Position numbers and translations under genes: made by a program. Under the pieces are notes generated by a model. That model was not told where the DNA came from. It was given only the letters and a program-made list of their open reading frames with translations, and searched no databases. This document shows positions 32,174 through 41,221 of a stretch of 64,000 nt of DNA, in pieces. The DNA comes from Paenibacillus_D tarimensis_A (GTDB taxonomy: Bacteria; Bacillota; Bacilli; Paenibacillales; Paenibacillaceae). The first letter of the stretch is position 1, and each line of letters opens with the position of its first letter. Location: assembly GCA_041281825.1 (NCBI GenBank), contig CP166298.1, positions 5,022,001 through 5,086,000 of the forward strand, written 5' to 3'.

Positions 32174-33591
32174 AAATCTCCGGGGTCCATACCAATAATA
32201 TTAAAATGAATAAGCATATGCGTTGCCCACGGCGGCGGCCTGAATGATGACACGGTTGTTACGAGCGTCCAATCTATCGGGTCTTCGGTAAGTGTAACTG
32301 TAACTGTGCTAACAAATATTTCAGACTTTGCGATGTGAGGTACATCTTTGCCATTCATAAACAGGTTTGCCCATCTGAAACTATACTGGAATGAACCTAG
32401 ATTTACTCCAAGCTTGGAATACCAAAATTCTGCGCCCATTTCGCGACCCGTAACCGGAACAGCAATGTTGAATGTCGCATTTGAACCCTTTGGAGCCAGC
32501 TTTGATACTTTTAAAGATTGCAAGCCTGTCCGGTAAGTGTCCAAAGATGTTTCTAAAGATATGTTTGTGCCGATATGCCGGTCTATTGGCGGCGAGTTTA
32601 TATCTCCGTATATAAAAATATTGTCGATTATAGCTGTATTTTCGAAACCGCCGTCTGTTAATATGTTCATAACATCTGAAGCAATGTGATTGGACATATC
32701 TACATTTAAATGATTTGTGCTTCTACTAATAGGTCCAAGCGCAAATCTTCGGGTAACTGTCCTAGCTCCAGATTCAAAAACATCGCTCCATGTACATACT
32801 GTATTTGAGTTATTTTCTACAATATAATCTGCCGTAGTGTTTTCTGGATTCATTACGATAAACCTGCCTCCATATACCCCGAGGAATCCGCCGTCGCCAG
32901 AGGTGATCTGGAATGGAGAACGTTGAAAGCTGTGATGCTCCATATGACAACCGTATAACTGAACCCTGCAACGATTCATTTTGATAAACTGTCTTGAGTA
33001 ATCGAAACTACAAGCCTTGAAGATGAAATCGCTGTTCGGATTAGCAACGTCAAGATTTAAATAACTATTATCGAAGGTGCAGCCCATAAACGTCATCCGT
33101 TCGCCTGAATCAACTACCCCGTTAGGATGATGGACGCAAGTTGCGCAATCTCCGATAGAACAACTGAAGAAGTTGATCAGGTACGTTCTGTTGCCAAAGT
33201 ATATTCCCCGATCATAACTTCTAACAGAAACATTTAAAAGCAAAATACGAGAAGGGCCAGCAGTTGGTGTGCCGTTGTCAAACAATAACCCTACCGATCC
33301 GGTTATATCTCTGCCCGGCCCGATAAATTCTATTCCTTCGATACTGTTTGTAATATTTCCATAAGGCGGGTATAGCGTGCCGATTATTTTTAGAGAGCCT
33401 ATAATTGTGGTCTTGTCGCCTTTTAATGAATATTTTGATAAATCTGCTGTCAATGTCCGTGTGATTTTATATACTCCGGGTCCAAATTCAATTGTACCGT
33501 GACTGACTGAGTTGAAAGCCAACTCTATCGCACCGGAATTATCCGTTACACCGTCACCAATAGCCCCAAAATATTCAACCTTTATGGACAT
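32146..33591 (-). CDS. Right-handed beta-helix (pectate lyase 3/tailspike-like) protein
   Basis: 481 residues; ATG at 33591 behind AAGGAGGAAT. The opening SIKVEYFGAIGDGVTDNSGA is the classic start of pectate-lyase-3/tailspike beta helices, followed by parallel-helix turns rich in N, G and C (for example MTFMGCTFDNSYLNLDVANP) and a C-terminal jelly-roll-like domain (about 330-481) similar to carbohydrate-binding or trimerisation domains. No signal peptide, as in phage tailspikes and some prophage-derived depolymerases. Base composition is more AT-rich than its neighbours; likely acquired. Substrate unknown. Confidence 0.8.
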   Translation of the reverse strand: MSIKVEYFGAIGDGVTDNSGAIELAFNSVSHGTIEFGPGVYKITRTLTADLSKYSLKGDKTTIIGSLKIIGTLYPPYGNITNSIEGIEFIGPGRDITGSVGLLFDNGTPTAGPSRILLLNVSVRSYDRGIYFGNRTYLINFFSCSIGDCATCVHHPNGVVDSGERMTFMGCTFDNSYLNLDVANPNSDFIFKACSFDYSRQFIKMNRCRVQLYGCHMEHHSFQRSPFQITSGDGGFLGVYGGRFIVMNPENTTADYIVENNSNTVCTWSDVFESGARTVTRRFALGPISRSTNHLNVDMSNHIASDVMNILTDGGFENTAIIDNIFIYGDINSPPIDRHIGTNISLETSLDTYRTGLQSLKVSKLAPKGSNATFNIAVPVTGREMGAEFWYSKLGVNLGSFQYSFRWANLFMNGKDVPHIAKSEIFVSTVTVTLTEDPIDWTLVTTVSSFRPPPWATHMLIHFNIIGMDPGDFYVEDVVIT

Positions 33592-33961
33592 TGCTCATTC
33601 CTCCTTGACGGTTGTTTTAACTCCTAGGACAATGAATTTATCGCGCTGCTGTCGCCGCTCATTCCTCTATCGACAAGAGAGTGAACCTTGTGCGTTGAAT
33701 CCTGCTCTCATCATTGCCATTTGTCATATTCACCCCCATCCTTACATAAACATAGTTGGTTAGTCGTTTCAATTCATAAATATGCATCTGAAGATATAAT
33801 ATTGCGCTTTAAATGCAGTTTTTTTATTTGGGTTTATTCACAAATACCTCACTGCGCTGATTGTATTTATTATTGAATATAGTAACAATAGGATCCAGAT
33901 TACCCAATTTTTTAATGCTGGCTTATACCGGGAATGCGTTGTGGAAAACTTGAAAGAAATG
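33592..33961. other. AT-rich intergenic region with two tiny SD-led ORFs
   Basis: On the minus strand a 22-codon ORF (33659-33727, starts MTNGNDES, SD GGGGGTG) overlaps by ATGA a 12-codon ORF (33624-33662). Both precede the tailspike-like gene and could be leader peptides, but they are very short. Nothing else is supported. Confidence 0.3.
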
Positions 33962-34007
33962 AAAAAAGAGGCTTCCCACAAGTTTGCTCAACTCATGGAA
34001 AGCCTCT
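33962..34007 (-). terminator. Intrinsic terminator after groEL
   Basis: AGAGGCTTTCC...GGGAAGCCTCT stem followed by six T on the minus strand, about 110 bases beyond the groEL stop. Confidence 0.85.
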
Positions 34008-34115
34008 AATTCAGACCTCGATTCGAGAAAATGTTACCCGCTCGTTTCCCCAGGTTATTTTCAAGGTGAATCAAGGCCTTCAATTACCGTCATTACTGGA
34101 CTTTTTGGGCAGTAC

Positions 34116-35756
34116 TTACATCATGCCGCCCATGCCACCCATTCCGCCCATTCCGCCCATGTCAGGCATAGCCGGTTTGTCTTTTTCCGGCTTGTCGGCA
34201 ACAACCGCTTCGGTTGTCAGGAACATTGCCGCAACGGATGCCGCGTTTTGCAGCGCGGAACGCGTAACTTTCGCCGGGTCAACGATGCCCGCTTCGAACA
34301 TGTTTACCCAATCGCCGGTAGCGGCGTTGTAGCCGATGCCAAGCGCTTCGCCTTTCAGGCGCTCAACGATAACGGAGCCTTCCTGGCCGGCGTTCGCAGC
34401 GATCGTGCGAACAGGCTCTTCAAGAGCGCGCAGCACGATGTTAATACCGGTTTGCTCGTCGCTGTTGTTCGATTGTACTGCAGCTACAGATTTGTATACG
34501 TTCACGAGTGCCGTACCGCCACCGGATACGATACCTTCTTCCACCGCAGCGCGAGTGGAGTTCAGGGCGTCCTCGATGCGCAGCTTGCGCTCTTTCAATT
34601 CCGTTTCGGTTGCTGCGCCGACTTTGATAACGGCTACGCCGCCCGACAATTTGGCAAGACGCTCTTGGAGCTTCTCGCGGTCGAACTCGGAAGTCGTTTC
34701 TTCCAGCTGCGCTTTGATTTGATTTACACGAGTCAGGATGTCGGCGGAGTTGCCAGCGCCGTCTACGATGATCGTGTTTTCTTTCGTTACGCGAACTTGA
34801 CGTGCGGAACCGAGCTGCTCGATCGTCGTCGATTTCAGATCGAAACCAAGCTCTTCCGTGATCACTTGGCCGCCAGTCAGAGCAGCGATATCCTGCAGCA
34901 TCGCTTTACGGCGGTCGCCGAAGCCAGGAGCTTTAACGCCTACGCAAGTGAATGTGCCGCGCAGCTTGTTCACAACCAGTGTCGCCATTGCTTCGCCTTC
35001 GATGTCTTCCGCAATGATCAGAAGCTGCTTGCCGGATTGAACAACTTTCTCAAGCACAGGCAAGATTTCCTGGATGTTTGTGATTTTTTTATCTGTAATC
35101 AGGATATAAGGATTGTCCAGAACGGCTTCCATTTTATCCGTATCCGTAATCATGTACGCGGAAACATAACCGCGGTCGAATTGCATACCTTCTACAACTT
35201 CAAGCTCGGTTATGAAGCCTTTGGACTCTTCAACCGTAATAACGCCGTCGTTGCCAACTTTTTCCATCGCTTCCGCAATCAATTGGCCGACTTCGTCGTC
35301 CGCAGCGGAAATAGCTGCAACTTGCGAGATCGACTGTTTGCCTTCGATCGGTTTTGCAATGGTTTTCAGTTCTTCAACCGCTGCTTTTACAGCCTTCTCG
35401 ATGCCTTTACGGATAACCATCGGGTTAGCGCCGGCAGTTACGTTTTTCAAGCCTTCGCGAATCATCGCTTGAGCAAGAACGGTAGCCGTAGTCGTTCCAT
35501 CACCGGCAACATCGTTCGTTTTGGTCGCTACTTCTTTAACCAGCTGTGCGCCCATGTTTTCGAACGTATCTTCAAGCTCGATTTCCTTTGCAATGGTCAC
35601 ACCGTCATTAGTAATGAGCGGGCTTCCGAATTTCTTTTCAAGTACAACGTTGCGGCCTTTAGGACCGAGCGTTACTTTTACTGCGTTTGCAAGCGCATCA
35701 ACCCCGCGCAGCATCGCGCGGCGAGCGTCTTCACTAAACTTGATATCTTTAGCCAT
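34116..35756 (-). CDS. groL: Chaperonin GroEL
   Basis: 546 residues, full length. MAKDIKFSEDARRAMLRGVD start, ATP-binding GDGTTTATVLAQAMI, and the Gly-Met tail GGMGGMGGMGGMM. Forms the 14-mer folding chamber with GroES. 71 bases after groES in one operon controlled by CIRCE. Confidence 0.98.
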   Translation of the reverse strand: MAKDIKFSEDARRAMLRGVDALANAVKVTLGPKGRNVVLEKKFGSPLITNDGVTIAKEIELEDTFENMGAQLVKEVATKTNDVAGDGTTTATVLAQAMIREGLKNVTAGANPMVIRKGIEKAVKAAVEELKTIAKPIEGKQSISQVAAISAADDEVGQLIAEAMEKVGNDGVITVEESKGFITELEVVEGMQFDRGYVSAYMITDTDKMEAVLDNPYILITDKKITNIQEILPVLEKVVQSGKQLLIIAEDIEGEAMATLVVNKLRGTFTCVGVKAPGFGDRRKAMLQDIAALTGGQVITEELGFDLKSTTIEQLGSARQVRVTKENTIIVDGAGNSADILTRVNQIKAQLEETTSEFDREKLQERLAKLSGGVAVIKVGAATETELKERKLRIEDALNSTRAAVEEGIVSGGGTALVNVYKSVAAVQSNNSDEQTGINIVLRALEEPVRTIAANAGQEGSVIVERLKGEALGIGYNAATGDWVNMFEAGIVDPAKVTRSALQNAASVAAMFLTTEAVVADKPEKDKPAMPDMGGMGGMGGMGGMM

Positions 35757-35827
35757 TGCTTGATAACCTCCTCGAAATTTGAATCGTTAAGTAAACTTCC
35801 GTTGTATGTGGATATCAAAATGCGGGC

Positions 35828-36109
35828 TTATCCCAAGATCGCGTGAATGTCGCTTTCCTTCATAATCAAATACTCTTTTCCGTCGTATTTGATTTCCGTT
35901 CCTGCGTATTTAGAAAAAATAACGCGGTCGCCTTCTTTTACTTCAAGAGCTACGCGAACACCGTCCTTCAATGTGCCGCTGCCGACAGCGATTACTTTAC
36001 CTTCTTGCGGCTTTTCTTTCGCTGTGTCAGGCAATACGATGCCGCTAGCCGTCGTCTCCTCTTTCGCGATCGCTTCAACCAATACGCGTTCACCTAAAGG
36101 TCTGATCAT
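35828..36109 (-). CDS. groS: Co-chaperonin GroES
   Basis: 93 residues. MIRPLGERVLVEAIAKEETT, mobile loop TASGIVLPDTAKEKPQEGKV and the C-terminal KYAGTEIKYDGKEYLIMKES are diagnostic. Caps the GroEL ring. First gene of groESL. Confidence 0.98.
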   Translation of the reverse strand: MIRPLGERVLVEAIAKEETTASGIVLPDTAKEKPQEGKVIAVGSGTLKDGVRVALEVKEGDRVIFSKYAGTEIKYDGKEYLIMKESDIHAILG

Positions 36110-36146
36110 GAAAAATAGCCTCCTTTTGAGATTTGTGCGTTATTTA

Positions 36147-36173
36147 TTAGCACTCGATAACGTTTAGTGCTAA
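36147..36173. promoter_or_regulatory. CIRCE operator of groESL
   Basis: TTAGCACTC-N9-TAGTGCTAA: one mismatch from the consensus TTAGCACTC-N9-GAGTGCTAA, 38 bases before groES. Binding site of HrcA. Confidence 0.95.
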
Positions 36174-36184
36174 TAACCATTTTT

Positions 36185-36213
36185 ATAATACTCATTTTAC
36201 CTAAACATTTCAA
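36185..36213 (-). promoter_or_regulatory. Promoter of groESL
   Basis: Minus strand TTGAAA (36208-36213), 17-base spacer, TATTAT (36185-36190), immediately upstream of CIRCE, which would overlap the transcription start. Confidence 0.75.
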
Positions 36214-36241
36214 GTCCTTTTACAAACAATTAGCCGTTTTT

Positions 36242-37468
36242 TTATCTATTTTTTATAAGCCGGATCATGCTCAGCTGCAGGATCGAGGCGCCGAGCAGCA
36301 CAAAAGGCAGCTTTCCTGAATCCAGATCCATGGAGAAGAGCAATAACAGGCAGATCGAAATGACCCGGCCCGCATTCAGAAACACCTCGCGCATGACAAC
36401 CGATTCGACACGCAGCTGTCCCTTTAGCGGAAGCTTTCCCATAATACGATAGTAATAAGATGTCAGCGTATTTACCGTAAGCGGATTACACAACGAGAAA
36501 ATGACCATAAAGGTTACGACCGTCCAAAAGCGGATATCGATGAGCAGCACGGATGCGCCGGCAATTACGCCGAGCGATGAAACGAGCACATATTGGCGGG
36601 CATATTGCTCTTTCGCCATCCTGGAAATGCAATATCCGGTCAATACGGTCAGCAAGGCGAACAGGACTCCGAGATAACCGACCCAATCCTCCCTGCCAAC
36701 GGTCCGGAACAAAAGAATATTGGGTAAAAAAAGCATAATTCCCTGCAGCAGGCCGAGCACAAAAAAACTGGCAAGCGACCGTGTCCACAGTCGATTCCGT
36801 TTAAGCAGCAATCCGACAAATTTTAAATAATAGGCTTTATGATGAGACGTTTGCCGGCGTATTCTAAGACTGATGACCGAAGCGGCCAGAAACATCGCAA
36901 ATGCGATCGCAAACGTAATGATATAGCCCTGCAAGCCTTCATTCCGGGAGATCACATATCCGGCCACAGCCGGCCCGGCAAGTCCGGCCGCATTGAAAAC
37001 CATCATATTGATGGCCAGAAACCGGATCCGGTTCGTATCGGTCGATACGTCGTACATAAGGACGAGGTATCCCGTCCAATAGAAGCCTTGTGCAATCCCG
37101 CTGAAGACGGCAAACCCTATGTAAAATTCCGCCACCTGTTCCCGGGCAAAAATGACCGCCAGATAAAAGAGTGCAATAAGAACAATCCCCAGCCTGTAGG
37201 TGACCATGCGGTCCTTCTGCTTGGCAATCCAGCCGCCGAGCGCAAAGGCAAACGGGGTCATAAAGAACACGACCATATTATAAATGCCGTTGACCATCAA
37301 GTCTTCCGTCAGCCGCCAAAGGTACAAATTAAGAAACAGCCCCGACATTGAAGCGCCGAACTGGAAGCAGCCGTGAATAATAAGGGTTACGACAGCTTCA
37401 CCCGATAATCTCCTGTCCGGAGGAACAGCCGTTCTATGAAACCATGACCACCGTGGAGTATTTCTCAT
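36242..37468 (-). CDS. MFS transporter
   Basis: 408 residues from the ATG at 37468, with GAGG about 10 bases upstream; ATGs at 37474 and 37477 are alternatives. The open frame continues to 37711 but through a region with a terminator. About 11-12 membrane helices (for example VTLIIHGCFQFGASMSGLFL, GFAVFSGIAQGFYWTGYLVL). Similar to Bacillales YkuC/YjbB-type MFS permeases; substrate unknown. The gene ends near the groES promoter on the same strand, with no terminator seen between them. Confidence 0.85.
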   Translation of the reverse strand: MRNTPRWSWFHRTAVPPDRRLSGEAVVTLIIHGCFQFGASMSGLFLNLYLWRLTEDLMVNGIYNMVVFFMTPFAFALGGWIAKQKDRMVTYRLGIVLIALFYLAVIFAREQVAEFYIGFAVFSGIAQGFYWTGYLVLMYDVSTDTNRIRFLAINMMVFNAAGLAGPAVAGYVISRNEGLQGYIITFAIAFAMFLAASVISLRIRRQTSHHKAYYLKFVGLLLKRNRLWTRSLASFFVLGLLQGIMLFLPNILLFRTVGREDWVGYLGVLFALLTVLTGYCISRMAKEQYARQYVLVSSLGVIAGASVLLIDIRFWTVVTFMVIFSLCNPLTVNTLTSYYYRIMGKLPLKGQLRVESVVMREVFLNAGRVISICLLLLFSMDLDSGKLPFVLLGASILQLSMIRLIKNR

Positions 37469-37626
37469 CCGCATCATTCCTCTGCTAGAAACTGAGATGG
37501 TTAACAATGGTTTCATTTTAGCACATTGCCGTGACAAGCCGGATGCATCCAATGACTGGATAAGGCGAAAAAAACGCATGAGGACCGAAATAAGACGAAC
37601 TCGCGTATACAGACCCTTAATTATTA

Positions 37627-37670
37627 AAAAAATAACAAGATCGCCCCGCAGGTGCGACCTTGTTATTTTC
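37627..37670 (-). terminator. Intrinsic terminator after kduD
   Basis: AAAATAACAAG/CTTGTTATTTT stem with inner GTCGC/GCGAT pairing and a T-rich tract on the minus strand, 80 bases after the kduD stop. Confidence 0.8.
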
Positions 37671-37750
37671 AAGGTGATTTGTATTCGTATAAATGAGAGT
37701 TCAAAAAGCACGTCAGCATCGGGGAGATCGGGCTATTATAACAACCTCTA

Positions 37751-38506
37751 TTAACGGACCATCCAGCCGCCGTCTACACACAATATATGACCGTTCATAT
37801 AGTCCGACGCCGCGGATGCCAGAAATACCGCCGGACCTTTCATATCCTGCAGCTCGCCCCAACGGCCGGCTGGGATACGCTCTAAAATTTGCTTGCTGCG
37901 GACCGGATCCTCGCGCAGCGCTTCGGTGTTGTCGGTCGACATGTAGCCCGGAGCAATCGCGTTGACCTGAACCCCTTTGGATGCCCATTCGTTCGCGAGC
38001 GCCTTGGTCAAGCCGGCAACCGCGTGCTTGCTGGACGTATAGCCCGGCACCGTAATGCCGCCCTGGAAGGAAAGCATCGACGCAATGTTAATAATCTTGC
38101 CGGAGCCCTGGCGGATCATTTCTCTGCCTGCCAATTGACAAAGCGTAAATACGGAGTTCAAATTCACGTCCAGCACGGTCTGCCAATCCTCATAGGAGTG
38201 GTCGGCGGCTGGCGTACGGCGGATAATGCCCGCATTGTTCACCAGTACATCGATGCGGCCGAATCCTTCCAGCGTTTGTTCTATTATCGAAGGCAGCTTG
38301 CTGCGGTCCGCTACGTCAGCCTGGATCGTCAAAGCGCGCCGCCCGAGCCCTTCAATCTCCTGCTTCACGTCGTCAGCAGGCGTGCGGTTGGTTACGAGCA
38401 CGACATCCGCTCCCGCCTCCGCCAGTCCGATCGCAATCGCTTTGCCTAATCCGCGGCCTGCTCCGGTAACGACGGCTGCCTTACCGGTTAAATCAAACGG
38501 GTTCAT
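37751..38506 (-). CDS. kduD: 2-dehydro-3-deoxy-D-gluconate 5-dehydrogenase
   Basis: 251 residues, SDR family. NAD site VVTGAGRGLGKAIA, NNAG in VLVNNAGIIRRTPA, catalytic Ser in IINIASMLSF and Tyr/Lys in YTSSKHA, and C-terminal NGHILCVDGGW. It interconverts 2,5-diketo-3-deoxygluconate and KDG in pectin/uronate catabolism. Last gene of kduI-deoR-kduD, 36 bases after the regulator. Confidence 0.92.
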   Translation of the reverse strand: MNPFDLTGKAAVVTGAGRGLGKAIAIGLAEAGADVVLVTNRTPADDVKQEIEGLGRRALTIQADVADRSKLPSIIEQTLEGFGRIDVLVNNAGIIRRTPAADHSYEDWQTVLDVNLNSVFTLCQLAGREMIRQGSGKIINIASMLSFQGGITVPGYTSSKHAVAGLTKALANEWASKGVQVNAIAPGYMSTDNTEALREDPVRSKQILERIPAGRWGELQDMKGPAVFLASAASDYMNGHILCVDGGWMVR

Positions 38507-38542
38507 CGTTTATATCCTCCCTTATAACGCCGACTAAAGCAG

Positions 38543-39301
38543 CTATGCTTTGATCAGCTTTACATCATATGCTTCATATTTCTTAACCAGCTCCGGACTC
38601 AAAACGCGGTCCGTAATTATCGCATGGACATCATTCAGCTCCGCAAATGTGATCAATGCGCCTTTATCGAATTTGCTGTGGTCGGCCAGACAAAAGATCT
38701 CCTTGGAGCAGGCCATATATACTTTCTTCAGCTTGGCTAACTCTTCGGTAAAAATTGTCAAGCCGTATTCCGTATGAATGCCGGTCGCCGACAAGAACAG
38801 CTTGTGCACGTTCAAGCGCCTGATCCATTCCTCCTGGTCTTCGGTGCCGATTAACAGGTTGCGTTGCCTGTATCCCCCGGGTACGACCAGACGGATCTGG
38901 TCTTTCAACGTGAGCTCGCGAATAATCATCAGATCGTTCGTAAGCACGGTCAGCGGCATATTGGGGAGCCGCTTCGCCATCTCAAGCGTTGTGCTGCCCG
39001 CATCCAGAGCAATAATATCATTAAGCTCAACAAAGCGGAGCGCCTGCTCCGCTATGGCGGCCTTCTCAAGCTGGTGCTTCGCATTCGGATACTGCAGCGG
39101 CAGAAGACTGTCCTCGCCTTCCACTTCAAGCACCGCGCCGCCGTGAATCCGTTTTAGCAGCCCCTTCTTTTCCAGCTTCTCCAGATCCTCGCGCACGGTT
39201 TTCTCCGTCACTTGAAACCATTCGCTCAGCTCGGACACTTTGACGCTTCCGTCTTTTTCAAGCTTGTCTATGATGTTGCGGTGGCGCTGCGCAGCCAGCA
39301 T
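38543..39301 (-). CDS. DeoR/GlpR-family regulator of the kdu genes
   Basis: 252 residues. N-terminal DeoR helix-turn-helix (MLAAQRHRNIIDKLEKDGSV, then VTEKTVREDLEKLEKKGLLK) and a C-terminal sugar-phosphate sensor domain (ALDAGSTTLEMAKRL, VVPGGYRQRN). Being sandwiched between kduI and kduD, it most likely represses this operon in response to a uronate intermediate such as KDG-phosphate; effector is inference. Confidence 0.85.
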   Translation of the reverse strand: MLAAQRHRNIIDKLEKDGSVKVSELSEWFQVTEKTVREDLEKLEKKGLLKRIHGGAVLEVEGEDSLLPLQYPNAKHQLEKAAIAEQALRFVELNDIIALDAGSTTLEMAKRLPNMPLTVLTNDLMIIRELTLKDQIRLVVPGGYRQRNLLIGTEDQEEWIRRLNVHKLFLSATGIHTEYGLTIFTEELAKLKKVYMACSKEIFCLADHSKFDKGALITFAELNDVHAIITDRVLSPELVKKYEAYDVKLIKA

Positions 39302-39376
39302 GAAAGCTCCCCCTTGCCTTACATTACAAGCTTAAATACAACCGGTTGGAAAAAATCCGACTCTTAAAAAGAAGTC

Positions 39377-40210
39377 CTATTTCAATTGATCCATCGGCAC
39401 GAAGTCCATATCCTTGAACGTATAGTTCTCGCCGGCCATCGACCAACAGAACGAATAGCTGCTTGTGCCCGCTCCGGAGTGTACCGACCAAGGCGGAGAA
39501 ATAATCGCCTGCTCATTGGCAACAATAAGATGTCTGGTTTCACTCGGTTCGCCCATGAGGTGAACGATCCGCGTATCCGGCTGCATGTCGAAGTACAGAT
39601 ACGCTTCCATCCGGCGGTCGTGAACATGTGCAGGCATCGTATTCCAGACGCTGCCCGGCTTGAACATCGTTACGCCGAGCATCAGCTGACAGCTTTGCAC
39701 GCCGTCGGCATGGATGTATTGATAGATCGTGCGCTCATTCGACGTTTCGCTGGAACCGAGATGCAGCGGGTTCGCATTGTCGATCAGCATCTTCTTCGTC
39801 GGAAGCGACGCGTGCGCAAGTGCAGAGCAGAAATAAATTTTAGCCGGATTCGCAGCGTCCTTGCTGGCGAGCTGGACGTCCTTAACGCCTTTCCCTACAT
39901 AGAGCGCATCCAGCTTTCCAAGCTCGTGAGTTTCGCCGTCGGCAATAATGACGGCTTCGCCGCCGCCGATGTTCAGGAAAGCCACTTCTCTGCGTTCCAG
40001 GAAGAAATCGGTTTTCAGCGTTTCGGTATCCTCGACTAACAGCGGCTCCTTCGTTGGAACGGCTCCGCCGACTATCATCCGGTCATAGTGCGTGTACACC
40101 ATCGTAACTTGTCCCTCTTGGAACAGGTTTTCAATCAGAAAATCTTTTCTGAGCCGTTCAGTTGTGTATGTTTTGATATCCGTCGGATTCGTCGCGTGAC
40201 GCACTTCCAT
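39377..40210 (-). CDS. kduI: 5-dehydro-4-deoxy-D-glucuronate isomerase
   Basis: 277 residues; ATG behind GGGAGGT. Cupin-fold zinc isomerase; metal ligands in MPAHVHDRRMEAYLYFD (two His, Glu) and SPPWSVHSGAG (His). Converts DKI to 2,5-diketo-3-deoxygluconate, the substrate of KduD. First gene of the operon. Confidence 0.95.
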   Translation of the reverse strand: MEVRHATNPTDIKTYTTERLRKDFLIENLFQEGQVTMVYTHYDRMIVGGAVPTKEPLLVEDTETLKTDFFLERREVAFLNIGGGEAVIIADGETHELGKLDALYVGKGVKDVQLASKDAANPAKIYFCSALAHASLPTKKMLIDNANPLHLGSSETSNERTIYQYIHADGVQSCQLMLGVTMFKPGSVWNTMPAHVHDRRMEAYLYFDMQPDTRIVHLMGEPSETRHLIVANEQAIISPPWSVHSGAGTSSYSFCWSMAGENYTFKDMDFVPMDQLK

Positions 40211-40229
40211 CCGTATTACCTCCCAAAAT

Positions 40230-40255
40230 GTTTGTTTTTGTTCGTTTCAAGTATA
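40230..40255 (-). promoter_or_regulatory. Putative -10 and DeoR-type operator of kduI
   Basis: Minus strand TATACT (40250-40255) followed by GAAACGAACAAAAACAAACA with repeated AACAAA/AACGAA units, the kind of short direct repeats bound by DeoR-family repressors. No strong -35. Confidence 0.35.
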
Positions 40256-40488
40256 ACATGCAGATAGCAAACATAAAAGCACCGATTCGGTAAAAAATCG
40301 TCCCTTTACATGCTCCATGAGAGAATTCTCATGTAATTCTCATAAAGTCGTTTCCGATACCGTTTCGCTCTTTTTCTTCTCTCATTGTGCAAAAAGGGGG
40401 TTTTGGAGATGTGATATAGTAAAATTCGAACGAAAGAAGACGCCCGAAAAATGTCGAGAAGTTAATCACCCGGAGGGAAACATCAAGC

Positions 40489-40968
40489 ATGATGAATAAA
40501 AAGTTAGCCAAAAGGTTGCTTAGCGTAAGTCTGTGTGCTGCGATCGGACTGTCATCGATGGCTTTCGATAATTCTTCCAAGGCCTACGCCGCAACGGAGC
40601 AATCCCTTGAAGTCATAAGCACCGGAAAAGAATTTCTGGGCACGAAATATAAATTCGGAGCACCAAGCGGAGTTACATACGCATTCGATTGCTCTTCATT
40701 TACGCAATACGTTTTTAAGCAATTTGATATCGAACTGCCGCGCACCTCATCCGCCCAGGCGAAGGCCGGTGAAAAGGTGGACCGCGCCTATTTGAGCGTC
40801 GGCGATCTCGTATTTTACAACATTAACGGCAATGGCATCAGCCACGTCGCCATCTATGCCGGAGACAACAAAATTCTGCACACCTCAAGCAGCAAAGGGG
40901 TCGCAATTGCAGACATGAACTCCGACTACTGGAAAAAAGCTTACGTGACCGCCCGCCGGGTGCTTTAG
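40489..40968 (+). CDS. Secreted NlpC/P60 peptidoglycan hydrolase
   Basis: 159 residues; ATG behind CGGAGGG. Signal peptide (LAKRLLSVSLCAAIGLSSMA, cleavage near AYAA), then an NlpC/P60 domain with catalytic Cys in FDCSSFTQYVF, His in GISHVAIYAG and the polar third residue His in ILHTSS. Cleaves gamma-D-Glu-meso-DAP-type peptide bonds. No binding modules, so a minimal secreted form. An extended -10 (TGATATAGT) lies about 75 bases upstream. Confidence 0.9.
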   Translation: MMNKKLAKRLLSVSLCAAIGLSSMAFDNSSKAYAATEQSLEVISTGKEFLGTKYKFGAPSGVTYAFDCSSFTQYVFKQFDIELPRTSSAQAKAGEKVDRAYLSVGDLVFYNINGNGISHVAIYAGDNKILHTSSSKGVAIADMNSDYWKKAYVTARRVL

Positions 40969-40998
40969 ACGAACGCAAGAGTCCTCAACCATCGTACT

Positions 40999-41126
40999 CG
41001 GACCCAGAAGCCGCTATTTGTGTCAATTTCTTGTTACTATACATTTTGGCGGACACAGAGGCCGTTATCGATGGCAAAGGGATCGAATTGGAGTCTATTT
41101 TGGAGATATAAGCGCACCTGAGTCCG
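40999..41126. repeat. CGGACxCAG intergenic repeat cluster
   Basis: CGGACCCAGAAGCCGCTAT (40999-41017), CGGACACAGAGGCCGTTAT (about 41050-41068) and, inverted, CGGACTCAGGTGCGCTTAT (41108-41126) are variants of one ~19-base unit. They occupy half of the 534-base gap after the NlpC/P60 gene. Confidence 0.7.
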
Positions 41127-41221
41127 CAAAAAGCGGATAATCCGCCAATTTTTGCAGAATAACGTATCCGATGTCCGCATCGGTGACAAGCTTCTGAACG
41201 ATGAGAACTGCTTACAAGCGT

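Noticed and set aside
33984..35846. 620-codon plus-strand open frame over groEL
   Set aside because: Antisense shadow of groEL/groES; no SD, His/Phe/Arg-rich composition with no domain, and groEL is certain.
37469..37711. N-terminal extension of the MFS transporter
   Set aside because: Passes through the kduD terminator hairpin and has no SD.
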